Origin: Sinorhizobium saheli
GTDB taxonomy: Bacteria > Pseudomonadota > Alphaproteobacteria > Rhizobiales > Rhizobiaceae
Direction: 5' to 3'
DNA: 49,668 nt
Assembly (NCBI RefSeq): GCF_001651875.1
Contig: NZ_LNQB01000051.1
Coordinates: 1-49,668, forward strand
The number at the start of each line of letters is the position of its first letter. Position 1 is the first letter of the stretch. The notes below the pieces were generated by a model. It was not told the origin of the DNA. It saw only the letters and a program-made list of their open reading frames with translations, and made no database searches. The position numbers and the translations under genes are program-made. Shown here piece after piece: positions 15,804 to 25,600 of the stretch.

Positions 15804-16446
15804 GACGAGCAATCTCATCCCGATCATCATCATCGTCTCGACGATCGGGCTCATCCCGCTCGCGGTGGTGACGATGACCGGGTTCCTGAAGATCTCGATC
15901 GTCCTGTTCCTGATCCGCAACGCGCTCGGCATCCAGCAATCGCCGCCCAATCTGGTGCTCTACGGCGTGGCGCTGATCCTGACCGTCTACGTGACGACGC
16001 CGCTCGTCGGCGAGATGTACAGGACGCTCTCGAGCGAGCAGGTCGACGTGCAGTCGATGGACAGCATGGTGCGGGCGGCCGACCAGCTCCGGGCGCCCTT
16101 GCAGGCGCACCTCACCCGCTACACGGACGACAACGAGCGCCAGTTCTTCCTGCAGGCGACGGAGCGCATCTGGTCCGAGGAAGCGCGCGCCTCGGTCAAG
16201 ACCGACAGCCTCCTGATCCTCGTTCCGGCCTTCGTCAGCTCGGAGCTGACCCGCGCCTTCGAGATCGGCTTCCTGCTCTACCTGCCGTTCCTGGTCATCG
16301 ACCTCATCGTCTCGACCGTGCTGATGGCAATGGGGATGATGATGGTCTCGCCGACGCTGATCTCCATCCCGCTGAAGATATTCCTCTTCGTCGCGGTCAA
16401 CGGCTGGTCGCGGCTGATGCACGGCCTGATCCTGAGCTACGGGTAG
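15796..16446 (+). CDS. sctR: T3SS export gate protein SctR (RhcR/FliP family)
   Basis: 216 residues with membrane segments at about 6-30, 50-70, 150-172 and 180-205. The FliP-family signature is strong: TMTGFLKISIVLFLIRNALG, QQSPPNLVLYGVALILTVYV, LVPAFVSSELTRAFEIGFLL. SctR pentamers with SctS and SctT form the entry gate through the inner membrane. The start overlaps sctQ by 8 bp and sctS follows after 5 bp. Confidence 0.98.
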   Translation: MGETSNLIPIIIIVSTIGLIPLAVVTMTGFLKISIVLFLIRNALGIQQSPPNLVLYGVALILTVYVTTPLVGEMYRTLSSEQVDVQSMDSMVRAADQLRAPLQAHLTRYTDDNERQFFLQATERIWSEEARASVKTDSLLILVPAFVSSELTRAFEIGFLLYLPFLVIDLIVSTVLMAMGMMMVSPTLISIPLKIFLFVAVNGWSRLMHGLILSYG

Positions 16447-16451
16447 TAGGC

Positions 16452-16721
16452 ATGGATCAGACCGCCTTCCTCGCCCAGATGCAGACGGCGATGCTCACCG
16501 TGCTGATCGCCTCGGCCCCTGCCCTTGCCATTGCGATCGTCATCGGCATCACTGTCGGCCTCATCCAGGCGCTGACCCAGATCCAGGACCAGACGCTGCC
16601 GCAGGCGGTCAAGCTGGTGGCGGTGATGTTGGCGCTCGTCGTGCTCGGGCCGGTGCTTGCCGTGCAGGTCGCCAATTTCGCCAGCAACACGCTCGACATC
16701 TTCCCGGCCTTGACGCGCTAG
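16452..16721 (+). CDS. sctS: T3SS export gate protein SctS (RhcS/FliQ family)
   Basis: 89 residues forming two hydrophobic hairpin helices (about 15-40 and 52-78) joined by the conserved loop ALTQIQDQTLPQAVKL. Length and sequence are standard for FliQ/SctS, which packs around the SctR-SctT core of the gate. It is followed after 9 bp by sctT. Confidence 0.97.
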   Translation: MDQTAFLAQMQTAMLTVLIASAPALAIAIVIGITVGLIQALTQIQDQTLPQAVKLVAVMLALVVLGPVLAVQVANFASNTLDIFPALTR

Positions 16722-16730
16722 GGTGGCTCA

Positions 16731-17552
16731 GTGGACGTCCTCGCCGCCAGTCAATCGCTGTTCGATGCCATCTATCCGGTGCTCGCCGGCACCGCGGTCG
16801 CCATGGCCCGGGCGCTCGGCATGATCGTCATCACGCCGGCCTTCGTCCGGCTCGGCCTCACCGGACTGATCCGCTCGGGCGTGGCAATCGCCATCGCCCT
16901 GCCGCTGATACCGAGCTTCACGGCAACGCTCGCAGAGGGCCAGAGCTTTTCGACCGTGGTGATGACCGGCCTCATCCTGAAGGAAGTCATTCTCGGCGTC
17001 ATCATCGGCGCGGTCCTCGGCATTCCCTTCTGGGCCGCCGAAGTCGCCGGCGATCTCGTCGACCTGCAGCGGGGCTCGACGTCGGCACAGCTCGTCGATC
17101 CGCTGCAGGCGACGGAAACCAGCATCGCCGGGACCTTCTTCGTCCTGGCGCTCGTCGCCCTGTTCTTCAAATCCGGCGGATTTTCCCTTCTCGCCGACAC
17201 CTATTATCGAAGCTACGAGATCTGGCCCGTCACCAGCTTTGCGCCGGCGCTCGGTTCCGGCGCCGGCGAGGCCGCCCTCGCCATCCTGGATCGGGTCATG
17301 CAGATCGGCGTTCTGCTGATCGCGCCGATCGTGCTGGCGCTGCTCATCGCCGACCTGATGCTTGCCTATCTCTCGCGCATGTCGCCGCAGCTCCACGTCT
17401 TCGATCTATCGCTGGCGGTCAAGAACCTACTCTTCGCGATCCTGATCGTTCTCTATCTCAACTATCTGCTGCAATACATGGTTGCGGATTTCGCCCTACT
17501 GAGAGAGGCGCCCGCGATGCTGCGCGGTCTCCTTGCGCCGGCCGCGCGATAA
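16731..17552 (+). CDS. sctT: T3SS export gate protein SctT (RhcT/FliR family)
   Basis: 273 residues beginning at a GTG (16731) with a GGGTGG site ahead. No ATG is available at a suitable place. Six or so membrane segments and the family stretches GVAIAIALPLIPSF, LKEVILGVIIGAVLGIPFW, AAEVAGDLVDLQRGSTSAQL are present. It is the last gene of the overlapping core series. A 174-bp gap follows before the LysM protein gene; I found no clear terminator in it, so read-through is possible. Confidence 0.97.
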   Translation: MDVLAASQSLFDAIYPVLAGTAVAMARALGMIVITPAFVRLGLTGLIRSGVAIAIALPLIPSFTATLAEGQSFSTVVMTGLILKEVILGVIIGAVLGIPFWAAEVAGDLVDLQRGSTSAQLVDPLQATETSIAGTFFVLALVALFFKSGGFSLLADTYYRSYEIWPVTSFAPALGSGAGEAALAILDRVMQIGVLLIAPIVLALLIADLMLAYLSRMSPQLHVFDLSLAVKNLLFAILIVLYLNYLLQYMVADFALLREAPAMLRGLLAPAAR

Positions 17553-17726
17553 AGCCGTCGCTGCGACTCCGAAACTGCTCCCCTGTCATCAAACCATCAA
17601 GCAGGCCGGCCATAGTGGCTCGCGCGCAATCGCGCAATGTCTTGATTTGAGAGATCATTCTTCGCTTTCCGCGCCTTTCCGCCGGACGTTCAGCGATCGC
17701 GTGCCGAATAGAGCCAAGGAGACCCC

Positions 17727-20700
17727 ATGTCCTATCGCATCGATATCGACGGCAGGAACCGCTACGACGCAACCGGGGAGCGCGCCACCGCCGTCTCCGA
17801 AGTGCAACGGCGGTTCTTCGTCGAGCAGATCAACCGGGCCGTGCGCGAACGGGCAGAGGCCGGCGGCCCGAAGACGATCGATCCGCTCACGGAAAAGGCG
17901 ATCGTCGTCGAGAAGGGCGACAGTCTTTGGGCTATCGCCCAGGAGAACCACGTCAGCCTCGACGATCTCAGGGCCGCCAACCGGATCAAGATGACGGCGA
18001 ACTCGGCGGCGATCGACCCCAATGACGTGGTGATCGTGCCGCTCACCTCGCCCGAAGTCGTCGCGCAAGGCCCCGTCGACGGCAAGGACGTGCCCCAGGG
18101 CGAGGCAGCGTTCATCGATGATCTTTATGGCCGCGGCAACAAGCTCGCCCATGCCGACGACCCTTCGAAAGTCGACTATGCCACCGAAGGCCGGGACATG
18201 CAGCGCGACGTCGGGGCCTATCTCGACAACCTGCCGAAGGCGGAGCGACAGGCCGCAGCCCTCAGGCTGATGAACAGCGACCGGCTGGACGCCGGCCCCG
18301 CCGGCAATGCGGTCAAGGCGGCGATCGAGGAGCGCGGCCTGAAGACCGACGAGGAAGCCGTGATAGCGGACGATATCTACGACCGCGGCAACCGCATCCA
18401 ATATTCCGACGATCCGAAGATCGATTATCAGGCAAGGACCGGCGAGATCGCCAGTGACGTCAGGCGATATGTCGTGAGACTTCCCGAGAAAAAGCGAGCC
18501 GAGACGCTGCAGCGCCTTTACGACCGCGACTGGACGGATGCGGCGCCCGCCCGGACGGCGATCGAGGACACGGCGAAGGCGCTGAATATCGGCTTGCGCC
18601 CCTCGACGCATGCCGGCGCCGACACCGAAGCAAAGGCACGCGACATCATCGACACGGCGAACGCCGCCGGCGGACCCGACGAGGCATTCCGCAAGCTCTC
18701 TGCGGGCTTTGGCTCGGCGACGCCGGAGGTGCAGCGCGTGCTGCTGCGCTCCGAGGACGCGAAGGCCCTGATCGACCGGGCTGCGAACTTTGCATCGAAG
18801 CCGCTCGCCGACTATCAACCGGAACGGGCTTCGAGCGACCAGGGCGACGCCGCGACGACGATGGGCAATCTCGAACGGCTGACCGCCGGCGCCGATCCGC
18901 GGTTGGCGGTTGACCTCCTCTCTTCCGCCATGCCGACGATCGAAACGGCAAACAGGAGGAGGCAGGAAAAGGTCGGCGGCAACCTGATCGGCATGAACGG
19001 CCAGGCGGACATGATGACGATCATCGACCGCATCGGCGGCAGCCCGGGTGCTGAGCGGATCGTCGCGCGCTTCGCCGCGCTCGGCGGCTATCACCCGAAC
19101 GCCATCCCCGTGGCGATCAGCAACGGCTCCCGCCTCGACTATCCGATCGCCGTCGCGACCAGGAGTGCGGTCGGCTCCCCCGATTTCGTTGTCGAGAACA
19201 TCGTTCCAAACGTGAAGCAATATGCCGCCGGCACGGTCAACCAGGAGGTCATCGCCTATTCGGCGCATATGCAGGAGCTGCAGTGGCTGGTCTCCAACCA
19301 CGGCGGGACGATGACGCCCGAGCAGCTCACCAAAGCGATCGAAGACTACAAGAAGGACAAGGGCCCTCAGTGGGCGGAGACCGAAAGGCGGCTCGAAGAC
19401 AACATCGCCGCGAGCGGCGAGAACTTGCTGCAGCAACTGACGGCGCTCGGCAACCTGCCGCCGGAACTGGCGGCGCAGCGGCCGGCCGTCGACAATGAGA
19501 TCGGCAAGGTCCTGTCGGACGAAAAGCCCGCGATGGCCGTCGAGATCGCGATGAAGAAGAACCCCGCGCTGCTCGACAGCCCGGCGGTGCTGAACCTGAT
19601 GGGCCACCAGGCGCGGCTGACCGACCGCGGCCGCAAGCTCGCCGAGGAGGCGACGACCCAGGTCATCCGCCGCAAGGTCCTGCCCTCCTTCGCCGAGCTG
19701 CAGTCCGGCGGCCCGGCGGCGCTCGAGAGGGCCAAGGCCAGCCTGGAGGAGCTCAAAGACGGCAAGCTCTCGCGGATGCTCGGCATTCCCGGGTCAGACA
19801 TGGATCGGGCGATCGGCGCGGTCGGCAGGTCCCTGCCCGAGCCGGGCGAGACGGTCGAGCAATCCCGGGCAAAGATGGCCACCCTCGACGCCGACCTGAA
19901 CGAGCTCAAGGGCTCGAGCGGCGTCCGGTCCTTTGCTAACACCACCGGTCCCGGCCAGATGCTGCGCCTGATCGGCGTTGCTGCCACAGGGGCGAGCATC
20001 GCCAACTCCGCGACCCTTGCACAGAGCAACCCGACGCTCAGAAACAATCTCAAAGTGGTGATCGACGCGGTCGGGCTCGGACAGCGCACGGTCGAGATCC
20101 TCGGCGGCATGGATCGCCTCAGCGCCGACTCCGCGGCCGTCAAGCATTTCGGCAGCAGCAGCCGGCCGGCCGTCAAGTTTCTCGGGGCGCTGAGTGGCGG
20201 CTTCGATGCCTGGATGGCCGTCGATTATTTCAGGGCTGGCGACCCGCTGATGGGCAGCCTTTCGGCCGCGGCCGCCGGCGGCACCGTCATGGCCGCACTC
20301 GGGACCGGCACGATGTTCGGGCCGGCCGGGCTCGTCATCGTCGGGGCTGCCGTGATCGGCCAGATGATCGTTGCCGACACGCGGGACTCCAACACATACA
20401 TGACCGAGACCTCGAAGCGCTTCCTCGCCCATTCCGGCCTCGACGAAGCCGCCGCCGGGGCGCTCGTCGACCAGAGCGGCGATGGCCACAGCCCGGTGCC
20501 CATCCTCGCCAGATATGCGGAACTGAAGGGCTATCGCCTCGAGCGGCCGGCCGACCGGCAGAAATTCATCGACTGGTTGAACGGCCTTCCGAACGGAGGG
20601 CTGGAGAAACTGCGCGACAACCTGCACCGTACACTCGACACGTTCGGCGGCGACCCGGCTAAATTGTCGGCGACCGCCGGCTCGGACGAAAGCTACACGG

Positions 20701-20846
20701 ATTCGCAGCGTTTGAACGAGCGCTACGTCAGCGGCCAGGTCTACATACCGAGTTTGGCCGACAGGATCAGAAACGGCGATGCCGCTCCTGCCTCGGCAAG
20801 ACAGATCGACGTGGTCCTAGCGGAATTGGGAATTCCGATGGCTTGA
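17727..20846 (+). CDS. 1039-residue LysM protein; candidate T3SS translocator or effector
   Basis: It has a strong AGGAG ribosome site and no signal peptide, so if exported it must leave by another route than Sec. A LysM domain lies at about 59-107 (VVEKGDSLWAIAQENHVSLD to NDVVIVPL). Two tandem copies of an 80-residue unit occupy about 126-206 and 210-290 (AFIDDLYGRGNKLAHADDPS versus AVIADDIYDRGNRIQYSDDP). A long helical, polar middle follows. Near the end, about 843-884 is a Gly/Ala-rich hydrophobic segment with a second weaker one near 755-780. A helical tail carries DQSGDGHS. Hydrophobic hairpins in a long helical protein recall T3SS translocators, and none of the usual ones is encoded here. 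Location next to sctT supports a T3SS substrate. I do not recognise the family; the function is inferred. Confidence 0.9.
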   Translation: MSYRIDIDGRNRYDATGERATAVSEVQRRFFVEQINRAVRERAEAGGPKTIDPLTEKAIVVEKGDSLWAIAQENHVSLDDLRAANRIKMTANSAAIDPNDVVIVPLTSPEVVAQGPVDGKDVPQGEAAFIDDLYGRGNKLAHADDPSKVDYATEGRDMQRDVGAYLDNLPKAERQAAALRLMNSDRLDAGPAGNAVKAAIEERGLKTDEEAVIADDIYDRGNRIQYSDDPKIDYQARTGEIASDVRRYVVRLPEKKRAETLQRLYDRDWTDAAPARTAIEDTAKALNIGLRPSTHAGADTEAKARDIIDTANAAGGPDEAFRKLSAGFGSATPEVQRVLLRSEDAKALIDRAANFASKPLADYQPERASSDQGDAATTMGNLERLTAGADPRLAVDLLSSAMPTIETANRRRQEKVGGNLIGMNGQADMMTIIDRIGGSPGAERIVARFAALGGYHPNAIPVAISNGSRLDYPIAVATRSAVGSPDFVVENIVPNVKQYAAGTVNQEVIAYSAHMQELQWLVSNHGGTMTPEQLTKAIEDYKKDKGPQWAETERRLEDNIAASGENLLQQLTALGNLPPELAAQRPAVDNEIGKVLSDEKPAMAVEIAMKKNPALLDSPAVLNLMGHQARLTDRGRKLAEEATTQVIRRKVLPSFAELQSGGPAALERAKASLEELKDGKLSRMLGIPGSDMDRAIGAVGRSLPEPGETVEQSRAKMATLDADLNELKGSSGVRSFANTTGPGQMLRLIGVAATGASIANSATLAQSNPTLRNNLKVVIDAVGLGQRTVEILGGMDRLSADSAAVKHFGSSSRPAVKFLGALSGGFDAWMAVDYFRAGDPLMGSLSAAAAGGTVMAALGTGTMFGPAGLVIVGAAVIGQMIVADTRDSNTYMTETSKRFLAHSGLDEAAAGALVDQSGDGHSPVPILARYAELKGYRLERPADRQKFIDWLNGLPNGGLEKLRDNLHRTLDTFGGDPAKLSATAGSDESYTDSQRLNERYVSGQVYIPSLADRIRNGDAAPASARQIDVVLAELGIPMA

Positions 20847-20865
20847 TGCACCGTTCCTTCGGGAT

Positions 20866-20896
20866 CAAGGGCGCCGCCAGCCGGACGGCACCCTTG
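20866..20896. terminator. Hairpin between convergent genes
   Basis: CAAGGG-C-GCCG pairs with CGGC-A-CCCTTG around a 9-base loop, one mismatch. It lies between the stops of the convergent LysM protein and permease genes. There is no T run, so it would act with Rho or as a 3' stabilising stem. Confidence 0.5.
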
Positions 20897-20910
20897 AGGC
20901 AATATGACGG

Positions 20911-22395
20911 TCACTGGTGCATTTGCTGCGCCAGCACGACGTCGGGCAGCGTCGCCGGCGCATCGGTCTGGCGACGCCTGCTCACCCAGTTCCAGCCGGC
21001 CCAGAGCGCCAGCGCGACAAGGGGAATTGAGGCGACGGTGTAGGTGCCGTTCGGGTAGTCGAGCGCCATCAGCACCAGGACGCCGAACAGGAAGGCGAGC
21101 GTCAGCCACGAGGTGACCGGCGCACCCGGCATCTTGAACGACACGTCCTCCACCTCGCCGCGGGCAACGGCGCGGCGAAAGGCCATCTGGCAGACGACGA
21201 TGAAGCCCCAGGTGCTGAGGATGCCGAGCGAGGCGACGTTGAGGACGATCTCGAAGACATGCGCGGGGACGAGATAGTTGAGGAGGACGCCGACGACGTA
21301 GATCGCGAGCGTCACGAGGATGCCGACATGCGGCACGGCCTGGGCATTCATCCTTGCGAGCGACGCCGGAGCGGAGCCGCCCTGCGCCAGCGAGCGCAAT
21401 ACGCGGCCCGTGGAGTAGAGCCCGGAATTGAGGCTCGACAGCGCTGCGGTCAGCACGACGATGTTCATCACCGTACCGATGCCGGGAATGCCGAGCGCGC
21501 CGAAGAAGGTCACGAACGGGCTCTCGCCGGCCTTGTAGGCCGTCCAGGGCAGCAGGCAGACGAGCAGCACGACCGAGCCGACATAGAAGAGCGCGATGCG
21601 CCAGATCACGCTGTTGATGGCGCGCGGCAGGATGGCCTTGGCGTCCGAGCACTCCCCGGCCGCCGTGCCGACCAGCTCGACGCCGGCGAAGGCGAAGACG
21701 ACGCCCTGCACGAGCACCAGCGCCGGCAGCAGGCCGTTCGGGAAGAGACCGCCATTCTCGCTGATCAGATGCAGGCCCGTGGCGCTGCCGGCGACATCCA
21801 TTCCGCTTCCGAGGAAGAACGTGCCGACGGCGAGGAAGAGCAAGATCGCCGCGACCTTGATGAGCGCGAACCAGAACTCCATCTCGGCGAACCACTTGAC
21901 GCCGACGAGGTTCATCGACCCGACGATCAACAGCGCGCCCAGTGCCGAGACCCATTGCGGCAGGTCGGCAAAGACGTCCCAGTAATGCATGTAGAGGGCG
22001 ACGGCGGTGATATCGACGATGCCGGTCATCGCCCAGTTGAGGAAATACATCCAGCCGGCGACAAAGGAAGCCTTCTCGCCGAGGAACTCACGGGCATAGG
22101 AGACGAAACTGCCGCTGCTCGGCCGGTGCAGCACCAGTTCGCCGAGCGCGCGCAGGATCAGGAAGGAAAAGGCGCCGCAGACGAGATAGACGATCGCCAG
22201 CGACGGGCCGGCCGCCTGCAGCCGGGCGCCGGCGCCGAGAAACAGGCCCGTACCGATCGCCCCGCCGATCGCGATCATCTGTACCTGGCGATTGCCGAGC
22301 GCCTTGTGATAGTCGGCCTCATGGGACTCCAGCCAGCTTCGCTTGTCGGCGACGGCGGTCCGATCGTCCGGTCGCGGCTTTTCCATGACAGTCAT
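20911..22395 (-). CDS. Amino acid permease of the L-asparagine (AnsP) type
   Basis: 494 residues from the ATG at 22395, which has AGGAAAG ahead; the open frame extends upstream without homology. It has twelve membrane segments. The APC-family front is clear (KALGNRQVQMIAIGGAIGTG then LFLGAG), with FAGVELVGTAAGE in helix 6 and PRAINSVIWRI after it. The sequence is closest to the AnsP branch of the amino acid transporter family, proton-linked uptake of asparagine or a related amino acid; exact substrate is inferred. It lies between two units of putative T3SS substrates and has no evident link to secretion. Confidence 0.85.
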   Translation of the reverse strand: MTVMEKPRPDDRTAVADKRSWLESHEADYHKALGNRQVQMIAIGGAIGTGLFLGAGARLQAAGPSLAIVYLVCGAFSFLILRALGELVLHRPSSGSFVSYAREFLGEKASFVAGWMYFLNWAMTGIVDITAVALYMHYWDVFADLPQWVSALGALLIVGSMNLVGVKWFAEMEFWFALIKVAAILLFLAVGTFFLGSGMDVAGSATGLHLISENGGLFPNGLLPALVLVQGVVFAFAGVELVGTAAGECSDAKAILPRAINSVIWRIALFYVGSVVLLVCLLPWTAYKAGESPFVTFFGALGIPGIGTVMNIVVLTAALSSLNSGLYSTGRVLRSLAQGGSAPASLARMNAQAVPHVGILVTLAIYVVGVLLNYLVPAHVFEIVLNVASLGILSTWGFIVVCQMAFRRAVARGEVEDVSFKMPGAPVTSWLTLAFLFGVLVLMALDYPNGTYTVASIPLVALALWAGWNWVSRRRQTDAPATLPDVVLAQQMHQ

Positions 22396-22474
22396 CAGAG
22401 CTCTTTCCTCCTGCTGAATTGCCGAGCCGCCCTTCCAGCGCCGCTTCCAGCGCGACAGACATGGCGACCCAGGG

Positions 22475-22500
22475 GCGCGCCGCTGGAACCAGCGGCGCGC
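22475..22500. terminator. GC-rich hairpin
   Basis: GCGCGCCGCTGG pairs perfectly with CCAGCGGCGCGC with only AA between, so the real loop is larger. It lies in the 206-bp gap between the stop of the 1195-residue protein gene and the start of the permease gene, both on the minus strand. A smaller dyad (GCCCATC/GATGGGC) is at 22563-22587. Both could end the upstream transcript; neither has a T run. Confidence 0.45.
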
Positions 22501-22601
22501 GGGTTGTCCTCGTTTTGTGGATCTGACAGCGCGGCAGCGGCGTTCGATCGCAGGCCGGCGCCGCCCATCAGCGTGGAGCCGATGGGCGATCAGGGGCATC
22601 C

Positions 22602-25600
22602 TTATTCGAGATAGCCCTTCCTTCTGAGCCACGCCTTCAACCCCTCGGTGCTGCGCGGCTCGACGTATGAGGCATAGGCATTTTCATGCATCAGCGTCCC
22701 GTCCGAGGGGCGGTACCACAAGGGATCGTCGCCCGGCAGCCGCGCATCCTCTGCCGAAACCTTCTTCTGCGGCATCCACCATTGATTGCCGTCCCAATAC
22801 ATCGTCGTGGCGGAATCCTCGTAGCGCTTGCGCTCGGCGTTGTAGGTCACCGTCGGATAGTCCTTCAGGTCCACCTTCGCCGGATCGGCCGGCAGCTTGA
22901 GATATTTCAGGTCGTCCTGCGTCTCCGGCAGCTTGCCGTTCTTGTCCGCCGTCATGTCGCGAATGGTCTCGGACAATTCGGTGGCCTGCTCCGGCGTCAT
23001 GCGATTGAAGATCTGCCCGAGACGCGCCCGCGTATAGCCCTCGGCTCCATAGGTCCCGCTCAGGACCGAGCCGGCGCTGCGGGTTCCCTCGTCGCCGCCC
23101 ATCAGATGTTCGTCACCCGGGAAGACCGTCTGCAGGATGCCCATGACCCCCTCGTCGAGAAGATCGTTGTGCTCCGCCAGGGCCTCGGCGACCTTGCGGT
23201 CCTTGACGCCGAACATCACCTGGATCGCATCCGCATCCGCCTTGTCATAGGTATGGGCGGCATTATAGGCGCTGCGGCCCTGGACAATGCCGGCGCCGGC
23301 GAGCTGCAGCACCGCGGCGACACCCGATATCTTCAACGGCCCGAGCCGGTTCATGAGGCGAACCAGCCCGTTGTTCGCCGCTTTCGCTTCGAGCGCACCG
23401 GTCCCGCCGGCGACCGCGAACATCGCATCGCTGACGGTCGCGATGCCGTAGCCGGTTGCCTTGACGCCGTCAGCCTTGTCCCCGACGATCCAGCCCGTGC
23501 CCTGCATGATGGCGTTGCTCAAGTCCGCTCCCACATAGAGGGCGTCGATGCCACCGCCGCGGAGGAAGTGCCCCGAGTTCAACACTCCGCTCCACGCCTT
23601 CTTCTGGCTTGCCGAGAGGCTGCTGTTGTTGACGCGCTCCTTGAGCGCATCGATCTTCGCTTCCGCAGTCGTCGGCTTTTTGGCATCGTCGCCGAGGAGT
23701 ATGCTGTCCGGGAGCGGCTTCAGTGCGCCCTTGGCGGCCGAGACCAGCATCATCGTGTGCGGCAGGTAATAGACCATGTCGTCCCCGGTCGTGCCGAGCG
23801 AGTCGAGGTTGCGACCGAACAGAACCGCACTGCCGGCACCGGAGAGCCGCTCGACGGCAGTCGTGCCGACCTTGAGCCCCTTCATCTGCTGCATCTGGGT
23901 TCTTTCGGCATCGGTCGGCTGCACCCTTCCGGCGACGATGTCCCTGAGGCGGCCCTCGCCGATCTTTTCCTTGACGTTGTCGACGAACTTCTGGAGGTCG
24001 GGATTTTTGTCAGGGGCCTTGCCGTCGATGTATTTCATGACGGCATCGACTTCGGCCTTGCTGAACTTGCCGCCGCCATTCTGAATGACCGCTGCCATCC
24101 GGTTCTCCGCCAGCGCCGTGTGGATATCGCCGACGCGGCCCTTCAGCGTCTCGGTGACGGCGAAGGTTGCGAGCGCCCGCGCCGAGCGCTCGACCCAGAT
24201 CGTGCCGGTGGCATTCGGATCGGCGCCCTTCTCCACATTGGCATAGGGATCCGGACCCTCGTTCTTCGGCATGTCCGGCAGGCCCTTCAGCGCCTCGCTG
24301 ATCGACTTCGATTTCGTCATCATGATGCCGGTACCGAACAGCGAGGGTATCGGCGCATCGGTCTTGAGGCCGTCGACCTTGCTAAGCGGCGTCTCATAGA
24401 TCTTGAGGGCGAGGTCGATGCTCTCCTGCTGCTCCCAGAGCCGCTGGCGGACCTCGCCTTCCTTCACCAGCTCCTTGGATTTCTGCTTGTTCTCGGGGCT
24501 TAAGTTGTCGATCGCCTCCATGTCGCGGGCGAGCTGCGCCGCGCCCGACAGCGGGTCGTCGGACTTGGCACCGTTCCAGCCGGAGAGGCCGTGATAGAGC
24601 TCGTTGTAGAGCGTGGTGATCTTCTCGTCTTGGGCCTTCGAGACGTTGCCGAAATTCTCGATGCTGCGGCGGATCGCCCATTGGGCATCGGAGTTCTGCG
24701 CGAGATAGTCGTTGTAGCCGAGCTCGCCCTTTGCCTTCAGCTCGTCGCGCTTCTCAGTTCCGAGCTCTGCCGTGCGGGCCGCGATCGCGGTCAACAGCGC
24801 CGTGCCGCCGCCCTTGACGTCCTCGCTGCTCAAAATGCTGAAAATCCGCTGATGCGAAAGCACGTTGTTGCCGGGCAGCTCGGTGTTCATCTTGTCGACG
24901 AGACGATCGGCGATGTGGTCGACGACCTCCTTGCCAGCACCGGCTTTCTTGCCGTCGCCATAGAGAATGTTCTGCGAGGCGACCGCGAGGTCCTGCAGCG
25001 CCTTGATCTTCGACTTGGTGTCGCCCTTGCTTCCCGAGGCGGCGATGCTGTCGATCGACTGGTCGATCATCTTGCGCACGCGGGGATCCGATGCGACCAG
25101 CGCGCCGCTCGACTGGTCGAGCAGCTTCTTGATGTCTCCCGCCGCCTTGCCGGAGGTATCGAAACTCGGAAGCGCATGGGCCGGGTCGGTCGTCTCGCTC
25201 AGCTTGGCGAGAAACTTCTCTGCCCCCTCGACGCCGCCCTTTCCATAGGCGCTCTCGAGGTCGCGGACGTGACGGTCGACGCGTATCTCCTGCAGCGCTT
25301 CCTTGATCCCCGCCTTCAAGGCGGCGCCGTATTTCTCCGGGTCGCCGGCCGTGTAACCCGCATAGATCGAGGCGCGGTTCGTCAGCGCCGTGACCTGCGC
25401 CCCCTCTTCGCCGCCGGCGGCAAGGGCAACATCGACGAGCTGCTTCCTGGTCTCCCTGGTGACCGCGTCATAGTCCTTCTTGTCGCCGAGGCTGGCGATG
25501 CGTCCGAGCTGATCGTCGGTCTTGCCGTCGGCCTTCCATTCCTTCTCCTTCATGTCGCGCACCTGATTGAGCGCGTCCATGAAGATCGGATCGTCCGGCG

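Noticed and set aside
17655..19607. 650-codon minus-strand frame opposite the 1039-residue protein gene
   Set aside because: Rich in R, H, D and V without motifs and without a ribosome site. The plus-strand gene has LysM, internal repeats and an AGGAG site.
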